Below are positions 7,062 through 14,982 of a DNA stretch of 23,786 bases, piece after piece; position 1 is the stretch's first letter, and the number at the start of each line of letters is the position of its first letter. The stretch is from JAJYQH01 sp036261615. GTDB taxonomy: Bacteria; Actinomycetota; Actinomycetes; Propionibacteriales; Propionibacteriaceae. The position numbers and the translations under genes were made by a program. A model generated the notes under the pieces. It had not been told where the DNA came from. It made no database searches and worked only from the letters and a program-made list of their open reading frames with translations. Location of the stretch: contig DATAKK010000017.1 in assembly GCA_036261615.1 (NCBI GenBank), positions 1-23,786 on the forward strand. The letters are read 5' to 3'.

Positions 7062-7069
7062 GACGCGAC

Positions 7070-7110
7070 GATGGGGGCGGCCCGAGCGAATGCTCGGTGC
7101 CGCCCCCATC
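7070..7110. terminator. Strong transcription terminator between cspA and the desaturase gene
   Basis: GATGGGGGCGGC (7070-7081) pairs with GCCGCCCCCATC (7099-7110), and the inner CCGAGC/GCTCGG (7082-7087, 7092-7097) closes a GAAT loop. The result is an 18-bp stem with one bulged T. It lies between convergent genes and could stop transcription from both sides. There is no T-run. Confidence 0.75.
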
Positions 7111-7113
7111 TGC

Positions 7114-7149
7114 GTTCCCGGAGGAGCCCGTGTTCCCGGAGGAGCCGAA
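7114..7149. repeat. Tandem 18-bp direct repeat
   Basis: GTTCCCGGAGGAGCC occurs at 7114-7128 and 7132-7146 with an 18-bp period (two units). It is intergenic, directly after the cspA terminator. No function is evident. Confidence 0.5.
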
Positions 7150-7270
7150 GTCAGCCGCGCCGGCGGGAAATTGCGCACGTGGCGACGAGGAGGTCCCCAC
7201 ACGCGGCCCCCAACCGGTGAGAGGCGCAACTTCCCGGGTCACCGGCCGGACGCCACAGCCCTCCCGACGC

Positions 7271-8374
7271 TCAGGCGCGACCCATCACCGCGGCCGTCGG
7301 GCAGCTGAAGCTGCGGGACGCCGCCAGCCCCACCTCGTGCATGTAGCGCACGACGATGCCGAGTGCGGCGGGCAGGGACTTCTCGGAGTAGTCGACGGAG
7401 TGCTCGCGGCAGTAGCCGAGCACCAACTCGCGGGCCCTGCGGAGGTGCGGGCGCGGCACGCTCGGGAACAGGTGGTGCTCGATCTGGTAGTTGAGGCCGC
7501 CCATGAGCACGGTCATCCACCAGCCGCCGGACACGTTGCGCGAGGTGAGCACCTGCTTGTCGAGGAAGCTGAGCCGCTCCCCCGCCGGCACCATCCGGCG
7601 TCCGATGTGGTTGGGCGCGAAGGTGATGCCGAGGTAGGCGCCGAAGATCGCGGTCTGCACCCCGAGGAACGCGAACGCCATGCCCACCGGCATGAGCCAG
7701 AAGACCAGCCCGAAGTAGACCGAGAAGCGCAACAGGAGCAGCCCGAGTTCGAGCGCCCGGCCCTGCACCTTGCCGCGTCCGAGCAGGGTGTGGAAGGCCA
7801 TCCGGTGCAGGTCGAGACCGAGCAGCGGGAGCAGCGGGAAGAACAGCCAGCCCTGGTGCCGGTTGAGCCATCCCAGGAACCCCTTCCGCGGGACATCTTC
7901 GGCCCGGTAGGCGACGAAGCCGGGCAGGATGTCGGGGTCGTGCCCCACCTTGTTCGGGTTGCCGTGGTGCCGGGTGTGCTTGGTCATCCACCACGAGTAG
8001 CTCATCCCGACGAACAGGGTGGCGACGACGCGGCCGAGCCGGTCGTTCGCGGGACCGGTGCGCAGCACCTGGCGGTGGGCGGCCTCGTGGCCGAGGAACG
8101 CGAACTGGGTGAAGATGATGCCGAGCGCGCCGGCCATGAGCAGTTGGAGCCACGACTCGCCGAGCAGCACCATGCCGGCGACGGCGCCGGCGAGGGCGAC
8201 GACGAGGCCGCCCCCCACGGCCAGGTAGAACCACGGCGTCCGGTCGTTGAGGCCCTCCTCGCGCACCTGCTGAGCCAGGTCGGTGAAGCTACGAGTAAGC
8301 CGGGATGCCTCGGCTCGGGCCTCGCCCCGCGTGCGTCGAGGGGGTGCCAAGGTGGCGGTCGGGAAGTCTGGCAT
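7271..8374 (-). CDS. Membrane fatty-acid (acyl-CoA/acyl-lipid) desaturase
   Basis: A 367-residue integral membrane di-iron desaturase. The three histidine boxes are HEAAH (96-100), HTRHHGN (133-139) and NYQIEHHLFP (295-304); the QxxHH form of the third box is typical of the front-end/linoleoyl-CoA-like branch and of mycobacterial DesA3-like enzymes. Hydrophobic stretches at about 48-72, 76-95, 115-131, 174-188 and 208-255 supply the membrane helices. It should insert a cis double bond into acyl chains using O2 and electrons from a reductase not encoded here, raising membrane fluidity; regiospecificity cannot be read from sequence. The ATG at 8374 gives MPDFPTATLAPPRRTRGEA. No strong ribosome binding site precedes it. 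It converges on cspA across a shared terminator. Confidence 0.9.
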   Translation of the reverse strand: MPDFPTATLAPPRRTRGEARAEASRLTRSFTDLAQQVREEGLNDRTPWFYLAVGGGLVVALAGAVAGMVLLGESWLQLLMAGALGIIFTQFAFLGHEAAHRQVLRTGPANDRLGRVVATLFVGMSYSWWMTKHTRHHGNPNKVGHDPDILPGFVAYRAEDVPRKGFLGWLNRHQGWLFFPLLPLLGLDLHRMAFHTLLGRGKVQGRALELGLLLLRFSVYFGLVFWLMPVGMAFAFLGVQTAIFGAYLGITFAPNHIGRRMVPAGERLSFLDKQVLTSRNVSGGWWMTVLMGGLNYQIEHHLFPSVPRPHLRRARELVLGYCREHSVDYSEKSLPAALGIVVRYMHEVGLAASRSFSCPTAAVMGRA

Positions 8375-8703
8375 GGAGTCCGCACTCTCACCCGGCCCTA
8401 CAGAGGAACCCGGGTGGCGACTCGAGAATCAGGTTGTTCCACTGTACGTGACGAACCTGAACGCCAGGGGGTATCGCACCCTGGGTCGCACCTGAACGGG
8501 GGGACGCCGTCGAGTGCCGGTGGCACCCCCCGACGTCTGCGAAATTCGCACCCACTGCCAGACACCGCCCCCACAACCGGGGGTGTGGCAGGGAGTGCAG
8601 ATTTCGCAGGAGGACGGGGCGATCGGGGCGGCGGGCGGGAAGGCCGGGGAGGGTTGCGGCACTCAGCGGCGTCGGCGTCGGCGGCGGTTGCCGGGAGCGG
8701 CGC
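8375..8703. other. Intergenic region upstream of the desaturase gene, holding a palindromic repeat
   Basis: About 330 bases between the desaturase start and the end of the ABC operon, both on the minus strand. The right half holds the palindromic repeat at 8537-8609, which could terminate the operon. The left half must contain the desaturase promoter, but no clear box is seen. No gene is supported. Confidence 0.55.
8537..8609. repeat. Intergenic palindromic repeat, copy A
   Basis: A roughly 73-bp imperfect inverted repeat. The outer arms CTGCGAAAT (8537-8545) and ATTTCGCAG (8601-8609) are perfect. Inside them GCACCCACTGCCAGAC pairs imperfectly with GTGTGGCAGGGAGTGC around a C-rich/G-rich centre. 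The left arm matches that of copy B (16344-16416), so this is a dispersed element rather than a one-off hairpin. It lies downstream of the ABC operon. Confidence 0.72.
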
Positions 8704-8940
8704 TCAGTCGGTCTTGCGAGCCTGCAGCCGGAGATCGAGGACCAGCTCGGCGCAGAAGCCGGCGAGGGTGAGGACCGCGCAGGTGAGCACGACCGTCGTG
8801 TCGCCGGCGCCGGCGCCCAGCAGCACTCCCCCGACGACGAGCACGGACACGACGAGCGCGAACAGCTTCCAGTCGTCGCCGATGAGGAACTCCACCCAGA
8901 AGTGGCCGAAGTCCTTGAGGAAGCGGGTGATCGGGTTCAC
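8704..8940 (-). CDS. Small two-helix membrane protein, last gene of the ABC/COG4280 operon
   Basis: A 78-residue protein starting at GTG 8940, with GGAGGT (8947-8952) well placed upstream. Its start overlaps the stop of the COG4280-like gene as GTGA, so translation is coupled. The N-terminus MNPITRFLKDFGHFWVEFLIGDDWKLF is amphipathic and aromatic-rich. It is followed by two hydrophobic helices at about 26-44 and 49-70, and a charged tail LRLQARKTD. I do not recognise a named family. The FLIGDDWKLF segment just before the first helix stands out as a possible conserved motif. Its place at the end of a fully overlapping operon suggests an accessory subunit of the COG4280-like protein, which is inference. 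Confidence 0.72.
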   Translation of the reverse strand: MNPITRFLKDFGHFWVEFLIGDDWKLFALVVSVLVVGGVLLGAGAGDTTVVLTCAVLTLAGFCAELVLDLRLQARKTD

Positions 8941-9731
8941 GACAGCACCTCCGAGGGTTGGGCGGCGTCCTCGGTGGCGGGTGCGGACGCCGGGCGGAGC
9001 GCCCTGATCATCACCCGGCTGACGAGGAACCAGGCGACGAGCAGCACGAGGATCGACCAGTCGGCACCGGGCCAGGCCACGCTCGCGTGACCACCGCGCA
9101 GCACACCGAGCCCCTCGAAGGCCCAGAAGCTGCCGAACGAGGCGAGCATCAGCCCGACCCCGTACTTGAGCGTGTTCTCGGGGATCATCGCGAGCGGGCG
9201 CCGGGCGATCACCGCGATGACGACCACCGTGACGATCGCGGCGACGGCGGCCAGGGACGCCGACGGGATGCGACCGGCGTTGAGGCCGAAGGTGAGCACG
9301 ATGAACACGACCTCCATGCCCTCGAGGAACACCGACTTGAGGCTCACCATGAAGCCGAACATGTCGAACGGCTGCCGCTCCCCGGCGGCCCGCGCGGCGT
9401 CCAGCTGCCGGCTGAAGATCTCGTCCTCGTCGTGCAGCGACTTTCGGCCGCTCGCCCGGTAGACGGCCTTGCGGATCCACTGCAGCCCGAAGGCGAGCAG
9501 CAGCCCGCCGATCACCAGCTGCAGCGCGCTGACCGGCAGCCAGTGGATCAGCGCGTAGCCGCCGATCGCGGTGACCGCGGCGAGGGCGGCCAGCGCCGTC
9601 CCCACACCCAGCAGCGTCGAGCGCCACCCGCGGGTGATGCCCATCGCGAGCACGACCGTGGTCGCCTCCACCGTCTCGACGATGCAGGCGACGTACACCG
9701 CCGCCAGCAGCGCCCACACCGTCGTGTTCAT
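8937..9731 (-). CDS. COG4280-like multispanning membrane protein, possible cation transporter
   Basis: A 264-residue polytopic membrane protein with about six to seven hydrophobic segments (5-30, 38-62, 68-85, 126-150, 158-176, 188-205, 218-238). Two helices carry similar acidic motifs: IVETVEATTVVLAMG (Glu19, Glu22) and FLEGMEVVFIVLTFG (Glu137, Glu140). Duplicated ExxE motifs within the membrane resemble the organisation of FTR1 iron permeases and of TMEM165/GDT1-type cation exchangers. This suggests metal transport, but no substrate is proven. The central loop (91-121) is hydrophilic and acidic. The ATG at 9731 overlaps the stop of the ABC ATPase gene as ATGA, and a GAAGGGA lies upstream. 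The match to COG4280 is by recall of the EALT/EATT-VVLA pattern. Confidence 0.75.
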   Translation of the reverse strand: MNTTVWALLAAVYVACIVETVEATTVVLAMGITRGWRSTLLGVGTALAALAAVTAIGGYALIHWLPVSALQLVIGGLLLAFGLQWIRKAVYRASGRKSLHDEDEIFSRQLDAARAAGERQPFDMFGFMVSLKSVFLEGMEVVFIVLTFGLNAGRIPSASLAAVAAIVTVVVIAVIARRPLAMIPENTLKYGVGLMLASFGSFWAFEGLGVLRGGHASVAWPGADWSILVLLVAWFLVSRVMIRALRPASAPATEDAAQPSEVLS

Positions 9732-10942
9732 GCGCCGAGTCCCTTCCCAGGGTCCGATCCGGGGTTCGTCCCGCCTGCATCGTACGCGCGACTAGGAGGT
9801 TCGAGGTCCCGCGTCTCGGCCGTGGCGTGGCAGCCCGCCGGATCGAGCAGGACGCCGACCCGCTCGCCCCGCGGGTGCGCGGCCTGCGCGTGGACGGCGG
9901 CGAGCCTGCCCTCGGGCACCTCGACGATGTGGTCGTAGCCGTCGCCGCGATAAGCGATGTCGGTCACCGTGCCCACCGTGTGGGCGCGCGGGTCGGCGTC
10001 CGCAGTGAGCGTCGCCGCGCCCGGCCGCACGAGGACGCGCACCTCGGCACCCTGCCGCACGGCGCCCATCGGCCTGGCCGGCACCTCGCCGCGCTCGAGT
10101 CGCACGCCCACCCACTCGGACCCCGCCGCCGCGGCAGCGGTCGCGGTGGCCCGGAGGCCGCCGCTGATGCCGGTGAACCAGGCGACGAACGCGGACGCCG
10201 GCCGGTGGTAGATCGCCTCCGGGGTGTCGAGCTGGGTCAGCCTGCCGTGGTCGAGGACGCCGATCCGGTCGGCGAGGGCGAACGCCTCGCGCTGGTCGTG
10301 GGTGATGTAGACGCTCGTCGCGTGCTGCGCCCGGGTGAGGGTGGAGATCTCGACCCGCAGCCGCTCGCGCAGGTGGGCGTCCAGGTTGCTCAGCGGCTCG
10401 TCGAACAGCAGCAGCCGCGGATGCCCCACCACCGCCCGGGCCAGCGCGACCCGCTGCTGCTCGCCACCGGACAGCTCGTTGGGATGCCGGTCGCCCTTGT
10501 GCGCCAGTCCGACCTGTTCGAGCGCGAGGCCGACCCGGCGGCGCTGCTCGTCCCGGTCGAGACCGCGCCGGCGCAGGGCGAAGGCGACGTTCTGCCCGAC
10601 CGTGAGGTGCGGCCACAGCGCGTAGTCCTGGAAGACCATGGCCAGGTCGCGACGCTCCGCGGGGACCATGCCGCGCTCGTCGTCGACGACCTCGCCGGAC
10701 AGGGAGAGGCTCCCGGAGCTGAGGCGTTCGATGCCGGCCAGGGAGCGCAGCAGCGTCGACTTGCCCGATCCCGAGGGGCCGAGCAGCACGAGGAACTCCC
10801 CGGGGGTCACGTCGAACGACACCCCGTCGAGGGCGGCCAGGTGACCGTAGCGGCGTCCGGCGTCACGCACCCGGACGGCGTGGCCGCGGGTTCCCGGCGT
10901 CCGGGGGCCCGTCGGGCGCGAGCGGTCGAGGACAGTGCTCAT
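9728..10942 (-). CDS. ABC transporter ATP-binding protein, Fe(III)/spermidine/2-AEP importer type
   Basis: A 404-residue cytosolic ATPase subunit. Walker A is GPSGSGKST (55-63); the Q-loop Gln105 lies in MVFQDYALWPHLTV; the signature is LSGGEQQR (157-164); Walker B is LLLFDEP (177-183); the D-loop is SNLD and the switch His is His215 in YITHDQ. The HDQREAFALADR segment and the long C-terminal TOBE-type domain (about 255-380) place it in the FbpC/PotA/CysA group that drives uptake. The first 20 residues are an extra Pro/Arg/Thr-rich leader. The ATG at 10942 overlaps the permease stop (ATGA) and has GGAG 7 nt upstream. It is the engine of the importer encoded with the two upstream genes. Confidence 0.93.
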   Translation of the reverse strand: MSTVLDRSRPTGPRTPGTRGHAVRVRDAGRRYGHLAALDGVSFDVTPGEFLVLLGPSGSGKSTLLRSLAGIERLSSGSLSLSGEVVDDERGMVPAERRDLAMVFQDYALWPHLTVGQNVAFALRRRGLDRDEQRRRVGLALEQVGLAHKGDRHPNELSGGEQQRVALARAVVGHPRLLLFDEPLSNLDAHLRERLRVEISTLTRAQHATSVYITHDQREAFALADRIGVLDHGRLTQLDTPEAIYHRPASAFVAWFTGISGGLRATATAAAAAGSEWVGVRLERGEVPARPMGAVRQGAEVRVLVRPGAATLTADADPRAHTVGTVTDIAYRGDGYDHIVEVPEGRLAAVHAQAAHPRGERVGVLLDPAGCHATAETRDLEPPSRAYDAGGTNPGSDPGKGLGA

Positions 10943-12708
10943 CGTGCTTCTCCGATCCGTTTCCATCCACGGGGGGCCAGCAGCTGCCACCCCAGCCGGG
11001 CGGCGCCCAGCACGGCCAGGACGAGGGCGAGCGACACGACCTCCATCGCGGTGCCCCCGCCGAGGTCGTAGGCGCTGAGCGCCTTGGTGATGCCCACCGA
11101 GACGGGCGGACGCCCCGGCGGGTAGAGCAGCTGGCTCACCGGCAGTTCCAGCAGGGTGGCGCTGAACGTCAGCAGCCACGCGTTGAGGATCGGCCGGGCG
11201 AGTAGCGGCAGGGACGACGACAGCCAGGCCCGGGCGGCCCCCGCGCCATGGACGCGGGCCGCGTGGCCCAGGGACGCCTGCACCTGCGCGACGCTGCCGA
11301 CCAGCAGCCGGGCGCTCGACGGCAGCGCGGTGGCGACGTAGCCGAGCAGCAGCAGCGCCGAGGTGCCGTAGAGGTGGATGCCGAGGCGGTTCAGCAGCGG
11401 CAGGTTGTAGGCGAAGATGTAGCCGGCCGCGAAGACGATCCCGGGCAGGGCGACGGCGGTGAGCAGCAGCAGGTCGAGCACCCGGCCGGACACCCGGTGC
11501 TGTCCGCGGCTCAGCGACCGGGCGCACACGAGGCCGAGCCCGACCGCGAGGAACGCGGTGAGCACCGCCATCCCGGCCGAGTAGGCCAGCGGCCCGTGCA
11601 GGGCGGGCGACTCGATGACACGGCGGTAGTTGTCCAGGGTGAGCGTCGGGGTGGCCGTCAGCGTCCCCATGCCGACGAACAGGCTCGCGGCCAGGGCGCC
11701 CAGCAGCGGGACCCCCACACCGACGGCAGCGACCAGGGCCGCCCCACCCAGGGCGACGCCGCGCGGCAACACACCGAGGTGTCTGCGCCGCACCTGCCGG
11801 GTCCGGCCGCCGAGCACCTGGTAGGCCCGGCCCCGCATGGCGAGGTTCTGCGCGAGGATCGCCAGCCCGGCGAGCACGAGGAGCACCCAGCCGATCGCCG
11901 CGGCCACCGGGAAGTCGACCGGGAACGCGTCGATCGCCGTGAACAGGGTGTACGTGAGCACGGGGAAGTGCGCGTCGTGGGCCAGGGTGTCGGCAACCCC
12001 GAAGTCACTGACGCTCTCGGCGAAGACGATCGCGAACGCCGACCACAGTGCCGGAGAGAGCAGGGACGCCGACACCCGCAGGGCGGTGAGCGCGCTGCCG
12101 CCGTGCACGCGGGCGGCGTCCTCGAACTCATCGCCGAGCCCCCGCAGCGCCCCGGCGATCGCCAGGTAGGCGAACGGGAGCCCCTTGACTCCGAGCACGA
12201 CCGAGACCCCGAGCGGGCCGTAGAAATGCCCGCGCAGCCACCCGGCATGCAACCCGAGCACGTCGAGGACGCCGGCGGGCTCGAGCAGCCGCTCCCAGCC
12301 GAGCGCGATGAGGTAGCTGGGCGCGAGCATGAGCGAGAACATCATCGCCGCCCACATCCGGCGTCCGGGCAGGTCGGTGCGCTGGTCGAGCCAGGCCATC
12401 GCCCCGCCGACGAGCACGGCCCCGACGGCCGCGGCCAGCCCCACTCCGACGGAGTCGAGCAGCGCGGGAACGAGGGTGGGCGACAGCACCTGCGCGAAGG
12501 GCGCGAGGGTGAACCATTGGTCGCCCTGGCCGAGCAGCCGCGGGCTCACGGCGACGGCGAGGAACATGCCGATCGGCAGCACGAGCATCGCCGCGACGAG
12601 CACCCAGACGGCGGACGCGGCGCCGGTCCGGATCAGGGCGCGCCATGATCCGGACCGCAGCCGCAGCTGAGCGACGACCGCCTGCCCCACGAGGGTGGAA
12701 CTCGTCAC
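10939..12708 (-). CDS. ABC transporter permease, fused double-domain (FbpB/AfuB type)
   Basis: A 589-residue inner-membrane protein that joins two BPD_transp_1 permease domains, giving about 12 helices, as in Fe(III) permease FbpB and in some thiamine and phosphonate importers. Each half has an EAA-type cytoplasmic coupling loop: EFEDAARVHGGSALTALR in the first and SLGHAARVHGAGAARAWL in the second. Residues 25-60 form the first helix (VLVAAMLVLPIGMFLAVAV). The halves meet in a basic linker (GGRTRQVRRRHLG). The GTG start at 12708 overlaps the stop of the binding-protein gene (GTGA); only a weak ribosome binding site is visible, so it probably depends on coupling. Confidence 0.92.
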   Translation of the reverse strand: MTSSTLVGQAVVAQLRLRSGSWRALIRTGAASAVWVLVAAMLVLPIGMFLAVAVSPRLLGQGDQWFTLAPFAQVLSPTLVPALLDSVGVGLAAAVGAVLVGGAMAWLDQRTDLPGRRMWAAMMFSLMLAPSYLIALGWERLLEPAGVLDVLGLHAGWLRGHFYGPLGVSVVLGVKGLPFAYLAIAGALRGLGDEFEDAARVHGGSALTALRVSASLLSPALWSAFAIVFAESVSDFGVADTLAHDAHFPVLTYTLFTAIDAFPVDFPVAAAIGWVLLVLAGLAILAQNLAMRGRAYQVLGGRTRQVRRRHLGVLPRGVALGGAALVAAVGVGVPLLGALAASLFVGMGTLTATPTLTLDNYRRVIESPALHGPLAYSAGMAVLTAFLAVGLGLVCARSLSRGQHRVSGRVLDLLLLTAVALPGIVFAAGYIFAYNLPLLNRLGIHLYGTSALLLLGYVATALPSSARLLVGSVAQVQASLGHAARVHGAGAARAWLSSSLPLLARPILNAWLLTFSATLLELPVSQLLYPPGRPPVSVGITKALSAYDLGGGTAMEVVSLALVLAVLGAARLGWQLLAPRGWKRIGEAR

Positions 12709-13850
12709 TGCTTGATCGCCTGGTCGAACCAGGTGTTGATCTCGCCCTCCTTGGGACCCCAGAAGTAGGGGTCGATCCGCTGGCTGGCGGGCAGGGCGCC
12801 GAGGTTCGCGTTGGGCTGGACACCGGAGACGATCGGCCAGTAGTTGGAGTCGCCCTTGAGGTCACCGGTGAGCATGACCTTCTGCCCGGCCGGGCTCAGC
12901 ACGTAGTCGACGAACTGCTGGGCCTCCTTCATGGCCTGCGGGGAGTTCGCCTTGTCGATGCCGATGACGCCCGGCAGCAGGGTCGCCTTGGGCAGGTAGA
13001 CCGCCTTCGGCTGGAACTGCGCGGTCGGCTTGACCTTGAGCAGTTCCCCGGCGATCGCGCTCGACTGGATGAGCCCGTAGTCGATCTGGCCGGTCTCGAG
13101 CGCGTGCAGGGTGTCGCCGTTGGTCGGGAACACCTTAAGCCCGTTGGCCCTGAGCTTGGAGAAGTAGGCCTTGCCCGCGGCCTCGCCGTTCGCCTGGCCG
13201 CCGAGCTGGTTCATCATCCCGGCGACGAAGGGATAGGTCGGTCCCGACTGGGCGGGGTCGTTCATCCCGACCTTCCCCTGATAGGCGGAGCCCAGCAGGT
13301 CCTGGTAGGACGCCGGCACGGTCGAGGTGCGCGCGGCGTTGTAGATGACGCCGGGCATGGCGGTCGTGCTCACCGCGACGTACGAGTGGTCCTTGGGCTG
13401 CAGCTCCGCGCCGGCGGCGGTGAACTTCGCGGTCGGGGAGTACGACGCGAGTAGGCCCTGCTGGTCGAGCGCGGCGAAGGCGGTGTCGCCGTCCACCCAC
13501 AGCACGTTCCACGTCGGGTTGTTCTTCTCGGCGGCCACCTTCGTGAGCAGCGGCCCGGTGGAGTCGTCGACGAGCTTCACCGGGATCCCGGTGGCCTTCT
13601 GGAATGCGGTGGTGACCGCGGAGTCGTACCCCTGGGCCGAGTAGACGACGAGGGGAACGGTGCCGGCGGCAGACGACGCCGCCGACTGGCTCGAGGAACT
13701 CGCCGGATCGGCGGCGGACGCTGACGGCGTCCCGGCCGGCATGACGGTCGAGGCTGCGCTCGGCGTCCCGCAGGCGGCGATCACGGGCGTGAGGCTGATG
13801 AGGCCGATCGCGAGGAGCGAGCGGCGGTTCGTGCGTCCGGTCACGGACAT
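12705..13850 (-). CDS. ABC transporter substrate-binding lipoprotein (Fe(III)-type, AfuA/FbpA family)
   Basis: A 381-residue lipoprotein. The signal peptide TGRTNRRSLLAIGLISLTPVIAAC has a lipobox ending at Cys27; the twin arginines (9-10) leave Tat export possible. A Ser/Ala linker (about 30-62) precedes the binding domain: VPLVVYSAQGYDSAVTTAFQ at its start, the WVDGDTAFAALDQQG segment, and the C-terminal VDYVLSPAGQKVML helix typical of AfuA/SBP_bac_11-like proteins. It should capture the substrate outside the membrane and deliver it to the permease. The substrate could be Fe(III), thiamine, phosphonate or a sugar phosphate; residues that would settle this are not clear by eye. The ATG at 13850 has AGGAGGG 8 nt upstream. 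It is the first gene of the operon, and no IdeR/DtxR box is visible in the 184-nt divergent upstream region. Confidence 0.88.
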   Translation of the reverse strand: MSVTGRTNRRSLLAIGLISLTPVIAACGTPSAASTVMPAGTPSASAADPASSSSQSAASSAAGTVPLVVYSAQGYDSAVTTAFQKATGIPVKLVDDSTGPLLTKVAAEKNNPTWNVLWVDGDTAFAALDQQGLLASYSPTAKFTAAGAELQPKDHSYVAVSTTAMPGVIYNAARTSTVPASYQDLLGSAYQGKVGMNDPAQSGPTYPFVAGMMNQLGGQANGEAAGKAYFSKLRANGLKVFPTNGDTLHALETGQIDYGLIQSSAIAGELLKVKPTAQFQPKAVYLPKATLLPGVIGIDKANSPQAMKEAQQFVDYVLSPAGQKVMLTGDLKGDSNYWPIVSGVQPNANLGALPASQRIDPYFWGPKEGEINTWFDQAIKQ

Positions 13851-14034
13851 GGAGTGCCCTCCTAGGCATGGACCAACGGTGCAACGTGTTTCTCGGCTGA
13901 TGACCGTTACGAGCGTTCCAGCTGGTGGCGGGCGAAAGAACAACGAGGCGCTGACGCTTGGGTGAACTGTGCGGGTCGCCCGGGTGACCCGACCGGCGTC
14001 CGGGCGCCCCTGAGGAATGGGTAAGAATGAGGAC

Positions 14035-14862
14035 ATGACCCACCTGGCTCCCCGACTCCCCCTCCCCGGCGGCTCCGAGATTCCCACCATCGGCGCCGGC
14101 ACCTGGCCGCTCAACGATCGCGAGGTCACGTCGATGTGCCTCAGCGCGTTCGAGGTCGGCTTCCGGCTCATCGACACCGCCGAGAACTACGGCAACGAAA
14201 CCGGTGTCGGCAAGGCCGTGCGCGAGTCGGGCCTGCCGCGCGAGGAGATCTTCGTCACCACCAAGTTCAACCGCCGCTGGCACGACGACTCCGTCTCCGG
14301 TGTCGAACACAACCTGGCCCGGCTCGGGCTCGACTACGTCGACCTCGTCCTCATCCACTGGCCCAACCCCGACCAGGACCTCTACGTGCGGGCGTGGGAC
14401 GGGCTGGTCCGCGCCCGCGACCGGGGGCTGGTGCGCGCGATCGGTACGTCGAACTTCAAGCCGGCGCACATCGACCGGATCATGGCAGCGACCGGCGTGA
14501 CCCCGGAGGTGAACCAGATCCAGTGCAACCCGTTCGCCGATCGGGCAGAGGAGCGGGCCTACCACGCCACCTACGGCATCGTCACCGAGTCGTGGGCCCC
14601 GCTGGCCGCCGGGAACGGGCTCATCGGCAACCCGGTGGTGCAGCAGGTGGCCTCCGCGCACGGGGTGACGCCGGCCCAGGCGGTGCTCGCCTGGCACCTC
14701 CAGCAGGGCATGGTGCCGATCCCGAAGTCGTCCAACCCCGGCCGGCTCGCGGAGAACTTCGGCGCGCTCGGCGTCCGGCTCGAGGACTCGGAGATCGAGG
14801 CGCTCACGGAGCTGACCAACCCCGAGTACCGGCTCTCGGACTCGGACACGTTCGGCCACTGA
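14035..14862 (+). CDS. Aldo/keto reductase (2,5-diketo-gluconate reductase-like)
   Basis: A 275-residue NADPH-dependent oxidoreductase with a TIM-barrel fold. The catalytic tetrad is complete: Asp47 and Tyr52 (DTAENYGNE), Lys77 (TTKF) and His108 (LIHWPNP). The substrate/cofactor signatures VRAIGTSNF and the NADPH-binding VPIPKSSNPGRLAENF are present. It reduces aldehydes or ketones in the cytosol; the physiological substrate is unknown. I chose ATG 14035, which matches family starts. ATG 14017 would add six residues, and neither start has an ideally spaced ribosome binding site. A 6-bp inverted repeat, CGGGTC/GACCCG (13972-13991), lies upstream and could be an operator. It diverges from the ABC operon and converges with the amylase gene. 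Confidence 0.92.
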   Translation: MTHLAPRLPLPGGSEIPTIGAGTWPLNDREVTSMCLSAFEVGFRLIDTAENYGNETGVGKAVRESGLPREEIFVTTKFNRRWHDDSVSGVEHNLARLGLDYVDLVLIHWPNPDQDLYVRAWDGLVRARDRGLVRAIGTSNFKPAHIDRIMAATGVTPEVNQIQCNPFADRAEERAYHATYGIVTESWAPLAAGNGLIGNPVVQQVASAHGVTPAQAVLAWHLQQGMVPIPKSSNPGRLAENFGALGVRLEDSEIEALTELTNPEYRLSDSDTFGH

Positions 14863-14882
14863 GGGCCCGCTCCCGGGAACGT

Positions 14883-14966
14883 CACTGCCCGAATTGCGGT
14901 CCAGTGACGGGGTCGGCGCCCCCAGCGCACGCGCCCCCGCCCGCTCGCCTGCAATTCCGGCAGTTG
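14883..14966. repeat. Imperfect inverted repeat between convergent genes, probable bidirectional terminator
   Basis: The left arm at 14883-14899 (CACTGCCCGAATTGCGG) pairs with the right arm at 14949-14965 at 14 of 17 positions, over a C-rich spacer. A separate local hairpin CGTCACTG/CAGTGACG (14880-14909) overlaps the left arm, so two alternative folds are possible. Position between the aldo/keto reductase stop (14862) and the amylase stop (14983) suits termination of both. It may be a distant relative of the palindromic repeats at 8537 and 16344, but the sequence similarity is limited. Confidence 0.5.
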
Positions 14967-14982
14967 TCTCCCGGAGCCGCTG

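Noticed and set aside
8514..8771. Cys-rich short frames across both palindromic repeats (for example CEIRTHCQTP and CETCTTCHTP)
   Set aside because: The similarity comes from the repeated DNA itself. Neither frame has a ribosome binding site and both run on into unrelated sequence.
7097..9007. 636-residue open frame on the plus strand
   Set aside because: Shadow of the desaturase and the end of the ABC operon. Its composition (Glu/Val/His/Arg/Ala) mirrors the antisense of membrane genes.
13851..14034. Possible ECF-type promoter GGAAC...CGT upstream of the ABC operon
   Set aside because: The spacing and -10 do not match a known consensus well enough to call.
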